Source of the DNA: Microbacterium sp. SA39
Lineage (GTDB): Bacteria > Actinomycetota > Actinomycetes > Actinomycetales > Microbacteriaceae
DNA: 64,000 nucleotides
NCBI RefSeq assembly: GCF_000967865.1
Contig: NZ_JXRU01000036.1
Coordinates: forward strand, 62,001-126,000
Direction: 5' to 3'
The notes under the pieces are model-generated. The model did no database searches. It was given only the letters and a program-made list of their open reading frames with translations, and was not told the origin of the DNA. Position 1 is the stretch's first letter. Each line of letters starts with the position of its first letter. Shown piece after piece: positions 41,711 to 49,276 of the stretch. The position numbers and the translations under genes were made by a program.

Positions 41711-41716
41711 AGTCTA
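41711..41716 (-). promoter_or_regulatory. -10 box for leaderless glycosyltransferase gene
   Basis: TAGACT, then CGGCTG (6 nt), then GTG at 41704. Confidence 0.55.
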
Positions 41717-41824
41717 TGGCCGTGAATGCGCGTTGCGGCGTCGCAGACCGATCGGCGTCTGCACACCCGGGTGACCGAGGATCCGGCCTCAGTAGAGTTG
41801 TCTCAGACCGCGAGATGAGGTGCC

Positions 41825-43399
41825 ATGGACGACATCGCGCTGACTCTGATGGTCGCCGCCGGTTTCGGAACGGTCGCGCATCTGCTGCGCGTTCCCGCGC
41901 TGGTGGGCTTCCTCGGCGCAGGCTTCGTTCTCGGCGCCCTGCAGGTCGAACCCTTCACCGGCCTCGAGCGCATCGCCAGCATCGGCGTGACCCTGCTGCT
42001 GTTCACGATCGGGCTGAAGTTCGACATGCGTGCCCTGCTGCGACGGGAGGCGTACGGAACCGCCGTCATCCACATGGTGCTCAGCGTGCTGGTCATCGCG
42101 GGAACGGTCGGACTGGCCGGCGTGATCGGCCTCGCCTCTATCGAAGGATGGCGCACTCTGGCACTGGTCGGATTCGCTCTGTCGTTCTCCTCGACCGTCC
42201 TGTGCGTCAAGGTGCTGGAGGGGCGTTCGGACGACGGGTCGCTGTACGGGCAGACGGCGATCGCGATCCTCGTCATCCAGGATCTCGCGGCTGTCGTCTT
42301 CATCACGGTCAGCGAGGACGAGCCTCCGAGTCCGTGGGCGTTCGCGCTGGTGCTCGTGCTCCCACTCGTGTGGCTGCTGCGCAAGTTGCTGGCACTGATC
42401 GGGCACGGCGAACTGCTCGTGCTCTTCGGCGTGGTGATGGCACTGGGCCCCGGTTACTTCGCGTTCGAGGCAGTGGGGATCAAGGGCGACCTGGGGGCCC
42501 TGGTGCTGGGACTCCTCTTCGCCGGTCATCCCCGAGCGATCGAGATGTCGAAGTCGCTGTTCAGCGTCAAGGAGCTCTTCCTCGTCGGATTCTTCCTGGT
42601 GATCGGCATGAGCGCCTCTCCGACCTGGTCGGACGCGGGTCTCGCCCTGGGGCTCTGCGTCGTCCTGCTGCCGCTCACCTTCATCGGGTTCGTCTGGCTC
42701 TGCCGACTCTTCGGGCTCCGCAACCGCACGGCGATCAGAACCGCACTCGTGCTGAGCAATTTCTCGGAGTTCTCGATCATCGTGGCGGCCTTCGGCGTCA
42801 CGTCCGGCCTGCTGAGCGATCGCTGGCTCACGATCATCACGATCGCCGTGGCCCTGAGCATGGTCATCTCCTCTGTGGCCAACACCTACGCCTCGGTTCT
42901 CGTCACCTCCATGCGGAAGTGGCTCCCGCAGCGCGAGCCCTCGCGGCTGCGCCCCGCCGACCGGCCGATCGACACCAGTGGCTCGGATGTCGTCGTGCTC
43001 GGGATGGGGCGCGTCGGCCGTGCCGCGTACGAGCGGCTCGTGAATGAGGGAGGGATGCGGGTACTCGGCATCGACAACGACCATGCGGTCATCTCTCGGC
43101 TGGAAGCGCAGGGGCTCCACGTCGTGGAGGGCGACGCGACCGACCTAGACTTCTGGAGCCGCTTGGTCTCCGGCGGGTTCGTCAAGACCGTCGTGCTGGC
43201 GATGGCATTCCACGGCTCCAACACCTACGCGCTAGACCGACTGCACGAGGCGGGCTTCGACGGTCGGGTGGTCGCCGTGGCGCAGCATCCGGATCAGGTG
43301 GAACACCTCGCCGCCAACGGCGTGAACGGGGTGCTCAACATCTATGAGGGTGCCGGGCACACGCTCGCCGGGCTCGCCATGCAGTCGGAGGAGCCGTAG
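41825..43399 (+). CDS. Kef-type cation:proton antiporter with RCK domain
   Basis: 524 residues. The CPA2 membrane domain (about 1-370) holds a dozen helices with LLLFTIGLKFDMRALLRREAYG and SFSSTVLCVKVLEGRSDDGSLYGQTAIAILVIQDLAAVVFI, the signature of KefB-like transporters, including the conserved Asp in IQDLAAV. The C-terminal RCK/TrkA-N domain begins near residue 388 with VVVLGMGRVGRAAYERL and ends after VVEGDATDLDFWSRL, so it can sense nucleotides. It moves K+ or Na+ in exchange for protons. GATGAGGTG precedes the ATG. Confidence 0.93.
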   Translation: MDDIALTLMVAAGFGTVAHLLRVPALVGFLGAGFVLGALQVEPFTGLERIASIGVTLLLFTIGLKFDMRALLRREAYGTAVIHMVLSVLVIAGTVGLAGVIGLASIEGWRTLALVGFALSFSSTVLCVKVLEGRSDDGSLYGQTAIAILVIQDLAAVVFITVSEDEPPSPWAFALVLVLPLVWLLRKLLALIGHGELLVLFGVVMALGPGYFAFEAVGIKGDLGALVLGLLFAGHPRAIEMSKSLFSVKELFLVGFFLVIGMSASPTWSDAGLALGLCVVLLPLTFIGFVWLCRLFGLRNRTAIRTALVLSNFSEFSIIVAAFGVTSGLLSDRWLTIITIAVALSMVISSVANTYASVLVTSMRKWLPQREPSRLRPADRPIDTSGSDVVVLGMGRVGRAAYERLVNEGGMRVLGIDNDHAVISRLEAQGLHVVEGDATDLDFWSRLVSGGFVKTVVLAMAFHGSNTYALDRLHEAGFDGRVVAVAQHPDQVEHLAANGVNGVLNIYEGAGHTLAGLAMQSEEP

Positions 43400-43441
43400 G
43401 CAGCGCCACGTCTGTCGCTGAGCCCCGCCGCTCTGCAGCCG

Positions 43442-44578
43442 TCAGCCGGAGATCGCCCGCACCGCGTCCGCGACCAGCCGGGCGAGATGCTCCGGCGCTT
43501 GATCCGACAGCGGCTCCCTGCCGAACGTGAAGCGCACCGACGTCTGTGCGACCTCGGGCGGCACTCCGCAGGCGAGGAGCACGTGGGACGGCTCATCGCT
43601 GCCGGCCGCGCAGGCTGAGCCGCTCGACGAGATGACGCCCCTGCGCTCGAGTTCCAGCAGCACCGACTCGCCGCTCGTACCGGCGAAGGTGAAGCTCGCG
43701 GTCCCGGGGAGGCGATGCACGGGGTCGCCGGTGAGTGCGGCCACAGGGACGGCCCGCAGCACGGCGGCGATGAAGCGGGCTGTCGCGTCACCGACGCCGG
43801 CGAACGTGGCCTGCCGCGCCGCCTCGGCGAGTTCCAGCGCCGTCGCCAGGGCCACCGCACCCGCGACGTTCTCGGTACCCGAGCGGCGTCCGCGTTCCTG
43901 GCCGCCGCCGTGCAGGAGAGGTTCGAGTGGCACGCGTCCGCGCACCGCGAGCGCACCGATCCCCTTCGGGGCGCCGAGTTTGTGTCCGGCGATCGAGATG
44001 GCGTCGGCGCCGAGATCGCGCAGCGGCAGCCAACCTGCGGACTGCACCGCATCGAGGTGCAGGGGAACTCCGGCCGCGTGGGCGACCTCGGCCAGCGCGG
44101 CGGCGTCCTGGATCGTGCCGATCTCGTTGTTCGCGTGCCCGACGGAGACGAGGGCCGTATCGCCGCGGAGCGCCTCGGCCAGGGCAGCCGGATCGATGCG
44201 CCCTGCGGCGTCGACCACCAGCATGGTCACCGAGACGCCGTGGAAGCGCCGCAGGTACCTGGCTGACTCGAGGATCGACTCATGCTCGATGGGCGACACG
44301 ACGAGATGACGTCTGTCCCGTTCGAGAGCGGCGAGAACGATGCCCTTGACCGCGAGGTTGTTCGCCTCCGTGCCCCCGGCCGCGAACACCACGTCGCTTC
44401 GGCGCATACCGAGCACAGACGCGACCCGCGTGCGGGCGTCGTCGAGAGCGCTCGCCGCAGCCTCACCCGCCGTGTGGTGGCTGGAGGGGTTGCCGAAGAC
44501 TCCGGTGAGGTAGGGGCGCATCGCCTCGAGCGCCTCCGGTCGGACGGGAGATGTGGCCGCGTGGTCGAGGTAGAGCAC
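43442..44578 (-). CDS. Cysteine desulfurase, NifS-like
   Basis: 378 residues. PLP enzyme that takes sulfur from cysteine. The PLP lysine is in SIAGHKLGAPKGIG (about 198), the family opening is YLDHAATSPVRPEALEAM, GTEANNLA binds PLP, and the active cysteine is in SSSGSACAAGSDEPSHVLLACG (about 320). The gene is the last of the nrtR-nadA-nadB-nadC chain, 5 bases after nadC. In other bacteria a NifS-like enzyme in a nad operon loads the iron-sulfur cluster of NadA; that role is inferred here. The start is GTG. Confidence 0.94.
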   Translation of the reverse strand: MLYLDHAATSPVRPEALEAMRPYLTGVFGNPSSHHTAGEAAASALDDARTRVASVLGMRRSDVVFAAGGTEANNLAVKGIVLAALERDRRHLVVSPIEHESILESARYLRRFHGVSVTMLVVDAAGRIDPAALAEALRGDTALVSVGHANNEIGTIQDAAALAEVAHAAGVPLHLDAVQSAGWLPLRDLGADAISIAGHKLGAPKGIGALAVRGRVPLEPLLHGGGQERGRRSGTENVAGAVALATALELAEAARQATFAGVGDATARFIAAVLRAVPVAALTGDPVHRLPGTASFTFAGTSGESVLLELERRGVISSSGSACAAGSDEPSHVLLACGVPPEVAQTSVRFTFGREPLSDQAPEHLARLVADAVRAISG

Positions 44579-44583
44579 GGCGT

Positions 44584-45435
44584 TTAGTCGATCCGCAGAT
44601 CGAGGCCCAGGTCGAGAGCGCGAGCGGAGTGGGTGAGAGCGCCGACGGAGATCACGTCGACACCGGTCTCCGCGATGTGGCGCACCGTGTCGAGGTTCAC
44701 CCCGCCGGAGGCCTCGACTGTCGCACGGTCCCCGATCAGGGCGACGCCCTCCCGCAGCTCATCGAGCGAGAAGTTGTCGAGCAGCACGGTGTGGGCGCCC
44801 CCGTCGAGCACGGCGGGGATCTGATCGAGGCGATCGACCTCGACCACGACGTGGGTGGTGTGCGGCAGGAGCGAGAGCGCGTCGCGGAGCGCGGTGGCGA
44901 GGTCGGCGCCCGAGCGCTTCAGCACGGCGAGATGGTTGTCCTTTGCCATCACCGCATCGGACAGGGAGTACCGGTGGTTGCGCGCCCCGCCGGATGCCAC
45001 GGCGTGCCGCTCGAACGCCCGCAGGCCGGGGGTCGTCTTGCGGGTGTCGGCGATGCGCGCGCCCGTGCCCTCGACCGCGTGCACATAGGCGGCGGTCAGT
45101 GTTGCGATCCCGCTCATCCGCTGCGTGAAGTTCAGGGCTACGCGCTCGGCGGTGAGGATGCTGCGCGCCGAGCCTGAGACCGAGGCGAGCACGTCGCCGG
45201 GGGAGAACTCATCGCCGTCGCCGACGTGCAGGTCGACGATGAGGGCGGCGTCGGTGAGGGCGAACGCGGTGGCGAAGACCTCGCCGCCGCTGAACACGCC
45301 GGGTTCCCTCGCGACGAGGTCGGCAGTGGCCGTCGCCTCGACGGGAAGCAGGGTCGTGCTGGTGAGGTCTCCCCAGGGAGCGTCCTCCTCCAGGGCCGCG
45401 CCGACGACACGCGTGAGGATGGCGGGGGTGAGCAT
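44584..45435 (-). CDS. nadC: Nicotinate-nucleotide pyrophosphorylase (carboxylating)
   Basis: 283 residues. It converts quinolinate and PRPP to nicotinate mononucleotide, the third step of de novo NAD synthesis. Conserved blocks: EDAPWGDLTSTTLL near the N-terminus, LNFTQRMSGIATLTAAYV, ARIADTRKTTPGLRAFERHAVASGGARNHRYSLSDAVMAKDNHL (quinolinate-binding Arg and Lys residues), VEVDRLDQIPAVLDGGAHTVLLDN and VEASGGVNLDTVRHIAETGVDVISVGALTHS. It shares one base with the nadB stop (TGATG). Confidence 0.97.
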   Translation of the reverse strand: MLTPAILTRVVGAALEEDAPWGDLTSTTLLPVEATATADLVAREPGVFSGGEVFATAFALTDAALIVDLHVGDGDEFSPGDVLASVSGSARSILTAERVALNFTQRMSGIATLTAAYVHAVEGTGARIADTRKTTPGLRAFERHAVASGGARNHRYSLSDAVMAKDNHLAVLKRSGADLATALRDALSLLPHTTHVVVEVDRLDQIPAVLDGGAHTVLLDNFSLDELREGVALIGDRATVEASGGVNLDTVRHIAETGVDVISVGALTHSARALDLGLDLRID

Positions 45436-46964
45436 CAGACGGTCTCCAGGATCGGTGCAGGGGTGCGGGTCTCGGCATCCGAGAGGCGGTAGTGCGCGCC
45501 GACGGAACCCGGGCGGGCGAGGGCGGCGGATGCCGTCGCCTCGGCCAGCAGCAGCAGGTTCGCGTCTTCATGCTCAGCGAGCGTCGCCGGTGCCACGGCG
45601 CGTGCGCGCCAGGCTCGTACGGTCCGCAGCGCGTGCCGCAGGCCCTCCTCGGAACGCAGCAGCCCGACGTGGTCCCACATCAGCTGCTGCAGGGCCGCGC
45701 GTGAGAAGTGCGAGGAGAGGCGAGGCGTTTCACCTCGTCGGTGCGCTCCTCGCTCAACGACCGGGGCAGCTCGTTCGTTGAGCGAGCGGAGCGAGACGAA
45801 ACGCCAGGGCTCACCGAGCGCCGCGGCCGCCCTTGCCCCGAAGACCGCACCCTCGAGCAGGGAGTTCGAGGCGAGCCGATTGGCGCCGTGCACGCCGGTG
45901 CGTGCGACCTCGCCGACCGCGAAGAGCCCGGGGATCGTGCTGCGGCCGTGCAGGTCGGTGACGATGCCGCCCATCAGATAGTGCGCAGCAGGTGTCACCG
46001 GGATGGGCTCGGTCGACCAGTCGAAGCCGCGTTCGCGTGTGACCCGGTCGATGGTCGGGAATCGCCTCGTCAGCGTCGTCCGCCCCAGCATCGTGGCATC
46101 CAGGCGCGCGGGCGTTCCCTGCACCGCTGCTCGTCGGACGATCGCTCGGGAGACGACGTCGCGCGGCGCGAGCTCGCCGTCGGGGTGGCTGTCGAACACG
46201 AAGCGTCGGCCTTGCTCATCGAGCAGAGTGGCGCCCTCTCCGCGCACGGCTTCCGAGATCAGGAAGGCGGGACCGGCCGAGAGGATCGTCGGGTGGAACT
46301 GGACGAACTCCAGGTCCGCGACGGCTGCGCCCGCGCGAAGGGCGGCGGCGATCCCGTCTCCGGTCGTCCCCGCCGGATTGGTCGTGTGCGCGTACAGGTG
46401 CCCTGCGCCGCCGGTCGCGAGAATGACGGCATCCGCGGAGAGTTCCGACACGTGGTCCCCGCGCAGCAGGCGGATGCCGCGCACCGCGCCCTCGACCACC
46501 ACGAGGTCGGTGAGCAGCGCATGGTCGATGACCTCGATCGATGCCCGACGCACCGCCGCGACGAGAGCACGGGCGATCGCGGCGCCCGTCGCGTCTCCGC
46601 CGGCATGCACGATGCGGGCGTGGCTGTGCGCTGCCTCACGACCGAGCAGCAGCGAGCCCTCGGCGTCGCGGTCGAAGGCGACGCCGCGCGCGATCAGCTC
46701 GGCGATGCGGTCGACGCCGTCCGTGACGAGGGCGTCGACGGCGTCGGCTTCGGACAGACCGGCGCCCGCGGTCAGCGTGTCGGCCGCGTGCTGCTCCTTC
46801 GAATCGCCGATGCCGTACATCCCGGCGACGCCGCCCTGCGCGTATCCCGTGCTGCCGTCGCCGAGCTCGCCCTTCGTGACGACCGTGACCGCGTGCCCGG
46901 CCTCGTGCGCGTGGAGAGCGGCGGTGAGCCCGGCGATGCCCGAGCCGACCACGAGGACGTTCAT
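45435..46964 (-). CDS. nadB: L-aspartate oxidase with an inserted repeat
   Basis: 509 residues. This flavoenzyme oxidises aspartate to iminoaspartate. FAD-binding VVGSGIAGLTAALHAHEAG (about 4-22), TGYAQGGVAG, SHARIVHAGGDATG, QFHPTIL, ILATGGAGHLYAHTTNP, HYLMGGIVTDLHGRSTIPGLFAVGEVARTGVHGANRLASNSLLEGAVFGARAA are all present. Between AAAALGEPWRF and SHFSRAALQQLMWDHVGLLR lies a stretch of about 28 residues (SLRSLNERAAPVVERGAHRR and adjacent) encoded by a palindromic repeat that keeps the frame. The track start at 47798 is too early; ATG 46964 overlaps the nadA stop (ATGA). Confidence 0.95.
   Translation of the reverse strand: MNVLVVGSGIAGLTAALHAHEAGHAVTVVTKGELGDGSTGYAQGGVAGMYGIGDSKEQHAADTLTAGAGLSEADAVDALVTDGVDRIAELIARGVAFDRDAEGSLLLGREAAHSHARIVHAGGDATGAAIARALVAAVRRASIEVIDHALLTDLVVVEGAVRGIRLLRGDHVSELSADAVILATGGAGHLYAHTTNPAGTTGDGIAAALRAGAAVADLEFVQFHPTILSAGPAFLISEAVRGEGATLLDEQGRRFVFDSHPDGELAPRDVVSRAIVRRAAVQGTPARLDATMLGRTTLTRRFPTIDRVTRERGFDWSTEPIPVTPAAHYLMGGIVTDLHGRSTIPGLFAVGEVARTGVHGANRLASNSLLEGAVFGARAAAALGEPWRFVSLRSLNERAAPVVERGAHRRGETPRLSSHFSRAALQQLMWDHVGLLRSEEGLRHALRTVRAWRARAVAPATLAEHEDANLLLLAEATASAALARPGSVGAHYRLSDAETRTPAPILETV
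45724..45805. repeat. Palindromic element inside the nadB coding sequence
   Basis: The right arm (45775-45805, 31 nt) pairs with the left arm (45724-45760) with a few bulges around a 14-nt loop. The right arm, read on the opposite strand, is identical over 31 of 31 bases to 55012-55042 in the gcv leader. Confidence 0.85.
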
Positions 46965-48298
46965 CGCGCTCCGGCCCTCACCGGCGGCTTCGTCGCCAGC
47001 ATCCGCTCCAGTGCCAGGCGCGCGGGCTCGGCGACATCGTCGGAGACCGTGATCCGGTTGGGCGTGCGCCCCACCACGAGCTCTTCGAGCACCCAGGCCA
47101 GGTATCCGGGGTGGATGCGGTACATGGTGGAGCAGGGGCACACGACCGGGTCGAGACAGAAGATCTCGTGCTGCGGGTACTGGGCCGCAAGCCGGCGGAC
47201 CAGGTTGATCTCGGTGCCGATCGCGAACGTCGTGGGCTCCGCGGCCGAGTCGATCGCGCGACGGATGTACTCGGTCGAGCCGGCCTCGTCCGCGGCATCC
47301 ACGACCTCCATCGGGCACTCCGGGTGCACGATGACGCGCACGCCGGGGTGCTCGGCGCGCGCCTGATCGATCTGCGCGACCGTGAAGCGCCGGTGCACCG
47401 AGCAGAACCCGTGCCACAGGATCACACGGGAGTCGACGAGTTCCGCCTCGGAGGAACCGCCGAGCGGACGGCGAGGGTTCCACATCGGCATCTGCTCCAG
47501 CGGCACGCCCATCGCCTTCGCCGTGTTGCGGCCGAGGTGCTGATCGGGGAAGAAGAGCACGCGCTGCCCGCGCTCGAACGCCCACTCGAGCACGGTCTCG
47601 GCGTTCGAGGACGTGCAGACGATGCCGCCGTGTCGCCCGACGAAACCCTTGATCGCCGCGGACGAGTTCATATAGGTGACCGGGATGACGGGCACTCGGC
47701 CGTCGGCATCCGGTGTGTCGAGGTCGCCCAGGACATCCGCGAGCTGTTCCCAGCACTCCTCGACCTGATCGATGTCGGCCATGTCGGCCATCGAGCATCC
47801 GGCGGCGAGGTTCGGGAGGATCACTGCCTGCTCCGGCTGGGAGAGCAGATCGGCGGTCTCGGCCATGAAGTGCACGCCGCAGAACACGATCGCCTCGGCA
47901 TCCGTCCGTCCCTTGGCCGCCGTCGCGAGCTGGAAGGAGTCGCCGACGTAGTCCGCGTGCCGCACGACCTCTTCGCGCTGGTAGAAGTGGCCGAGGATGA
48001 CGACGCGGTCGCCGAGAGCGGCCTTCGCGGCGATGATGCGCGCGTGCAGTTCGTCCTCATCGGCTTCGCGGTACGCGGCCGGGAGCTCGCCCTGACGCGG
48101 AGCGCCGGTCGGGATGACGTCGCCCATCGACGACCCGGGACCGTAGCCCGGGCGGGTGTCGAAATCCCAGGGGCCGGCCGCGAGATCGGTCGCGCAGGTG
48201 GCGTCGGTCGACGTACCGCCGACGATCGCCTGGATCGCGTGATCGACCGACGGGTCCAGCGACGGAACCGCGGGGGTGGGGACGAAGGTGGTGCTCAT
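46961..48298 (-). CDS. nadA: Quinolinate synthase A
   Basis: 445 residues from ATG 48298. This [4Fe-4S] enzyme joins iminoaspartate and dihydroxyacetone phosphate to quinolinate. Motifs: VILGHFYQREEVVRHADYVGDSFQLA, IVFCGVHFMAETADLL (first cluster Cys), PVTYMNSSAAIKGFVGRHGGIVCTSSNAE, FFPDQHLGRNTA, VIVHPECPMEVV (second Cys), IGTEINLVRRLA and CLDPVVCPCSTMYRI (third). The N-terminal about 60 residues are a less conserved extension typical of actinobacteria. It overlaps nrtR and nadB by 4 bases each. Confidence 0.97.
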   Translation of the reverse strand: MSTTFVPTPAVPSLDPSVDHAIQAIVGGTSTDATCATDLAAGPWDFDTRPGYGPGSSMGDVIPTGAPRQGELPAAYREADEDELHARIIAAKAALGDRVVILGHFYQREEVVRHADYVGDSFQLATAAKGRTDAEAIVFCGVHFMAETADLLSQPEQAVILPNLAAGCSMADMADIDQVEECWEQLADVLGDLDTPDADGRVPVIPVTYMNSSAAIKGFVGRHGGIVCTSSNAETVLEWAFERGQRVLFFPDQHLGRNTAKAMGVPLEQMPMWNPRRPLGGSSEAELVDSRVILWHGFCSVHRRFTVAQIDQARAEHPGVRVIVHPECPMEVVDAADEAGSTEYIRRAIDSAAEPTTFAIGTEINLVRRLAAQYPQHEIFCLDPVVCPCSTMYRIHPGYLAWVLEELVVGRTPNRITVSDDVAEPARLALERMLATKPPVRAGAR

Positions 48299-49011
48299 CG
48301 GATGCTCGTTTCTTCGGAACCGAGCGGGCCGCGGTCGGCCAACTCGACATCGGTGTTGTAGCGGTACAGACGTGCAGGTCGGTGGTTTCCGGTGCGGAAG
48401 CGCTCGGTGGGGAGGAGGTTTCCCGTCGCCTCGACCTGACGTCGGAAGTTGGCGGGGTCGAGGTGCTTGGCGAGGATCGCCTCGTACGCCTCGCGGAGGT
48501 CGGCGAGCGTGAACTCGGCGGGGAGGAAGCCGTGTGCGACGCGGCTGTAGCCGACCTTGTTCCGCAGCCGCCAGAGCGCGTACTCGATGATCTTCGCGTG
48601 GTCGAAGGCGAGTGCCGGAAGCGCATCGATGTCGAACCACTGCACGTTCTCGGGCGCGTGGCCGGATGCCAGGTGCGCGGCGCTCTGCGCCATGACGTCG
48701 TCCTGACGCAGCAGCGCCCAGTAGACGATCGAGACGACGCGCGTGGGGGAGCGGTCGACGGCGCCGAAGGCGTACAGCTGCTCGAGGTAGCTGGGCGCGA
48801 GACCGGTCGTCTCGGCGAGCGTACGGGCGGCGGCGTCGACGGGTGATTCGGTCTCGGTAAGCCAGCCGCCGGGGAGCGCCCATTGATCGGCGAAGGGCTC
48901 GCGGGTGCGCCGTACCAGAGGCAGGGCGAGACCCGCGTCGCCGTCGTCTCCGCGGCGCAGCGTGAGGATCGCCGTCGAGACGGCCACCCGGATGCCACTG
49001 CTTCGAGTCAT
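48295..49011 (-). CDS. nrtR: NrtR-type Nudix-like repressor of NAD synthesis
   Basis: 238 residues. The N-terminal Nudix domain (about 6-145) has the box GGWLTETESPVDAAARTLAE followed by TTGL (about 48-71), in which two of the catalytic Glu positions are replaced (RE becomes RT, EE becomes ET); this fits NrtR, which binds ADP-ribose or NAD but does not cleave it. The C-terminal winged helix (about 160-215) is FTLADLREAYEAILAKHLDPANFRRQVEATGNLLPTER. It heads the nad operon with a 4-base overlap to nadA. Probably self-regulates through the site at 49037-49059. Confidence 0.92.
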   Translation of the reverse strand: MTRSSGIRVAVSTAILTLRRGDDGDAGLALPLVRRTREPFADQWALPGGWLTETESPVDAAARTLAETTGLAPSYLEQLYAFGAVDRSPTRVVSIVYWALLRQDDVMAQSAAHLASGHAPENVQWFDIDALPALAFDHAKIIEYALWRLRNKVGYSRVAHGFLPAEFTLADLREAYEAILAKHLDPANFRRQVEATGNLLPTERFRTGNHRPARLYRYNTDVELADRGPLGSEETSIR

Positions 49012-49034
49012 GAGTACCTTAACCTCCGAGATCG

Positions 49035-49059
49035 ATCTTAGTGTCCTCCTGACCCTTAG
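49035..49059 (-). promoter_or_regulatory. nad operon -10 box and candidate NrtR operator
   Basis: The -10 box TAAGAT (49035-49040, minus strand) overlaps an imperfect repeat, CTTAGTGTC-N5-GACCCTTAG (49037-49059; 7 of 9 pairs). GTGTC-spacer-GAC half-sites resemble reported actinobacterial NrtR sites (from memory). Confidence 0.55.
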
Positions 49060-49136
49060 TGCGCGCAGATGACGTTTTCTCTCGCCGAGTCCGAAACGTT
49101 ATCTCGCGGCCTCGAGGAGGGTTGTTCACCGCGACG

Positions 49137-49167
49137 GGGTTTGTTAGGTTACTGTCCTAACAAACCC
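49137..49167. promoter_or_regulatory. Operator at the promoter of the first oligopeptide ABC operon
   Basis: Perfect 12-bp arms GGGTTTGTTAGG and CCTAACAAACCC flank 7 nt. The spacer and one base of the left flank give TACTGT (49150-49155), a -10 box, so a protein bound here would cover the promoter. Confidence 0.8.
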
Positions 49168-49276
49168 TGCGAGGTCGGCCACCGATTCTTCCCGGGTTTG
49201 CCCGGACCCCACGTCGGGGTTCAGCTCCATCCGGAGAAATCCCTCCTGCAGTGCAGCACCGAGAGGAAACAGAAGA

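Noticed and set aside
46964..47798. Upstream extension of nadB
   Set aside because: The added 278 codons are out of frame over nadA and have no homology; ATG 46964 begins the FAD-binding motif and overlaps the nadA stop.
49141..49161. Full IdeR/DtxR iron box
   Set aside because: TTAGG and CCTAA are present, but 7 nt apart where that box needs 9; only a resemblance is reported.
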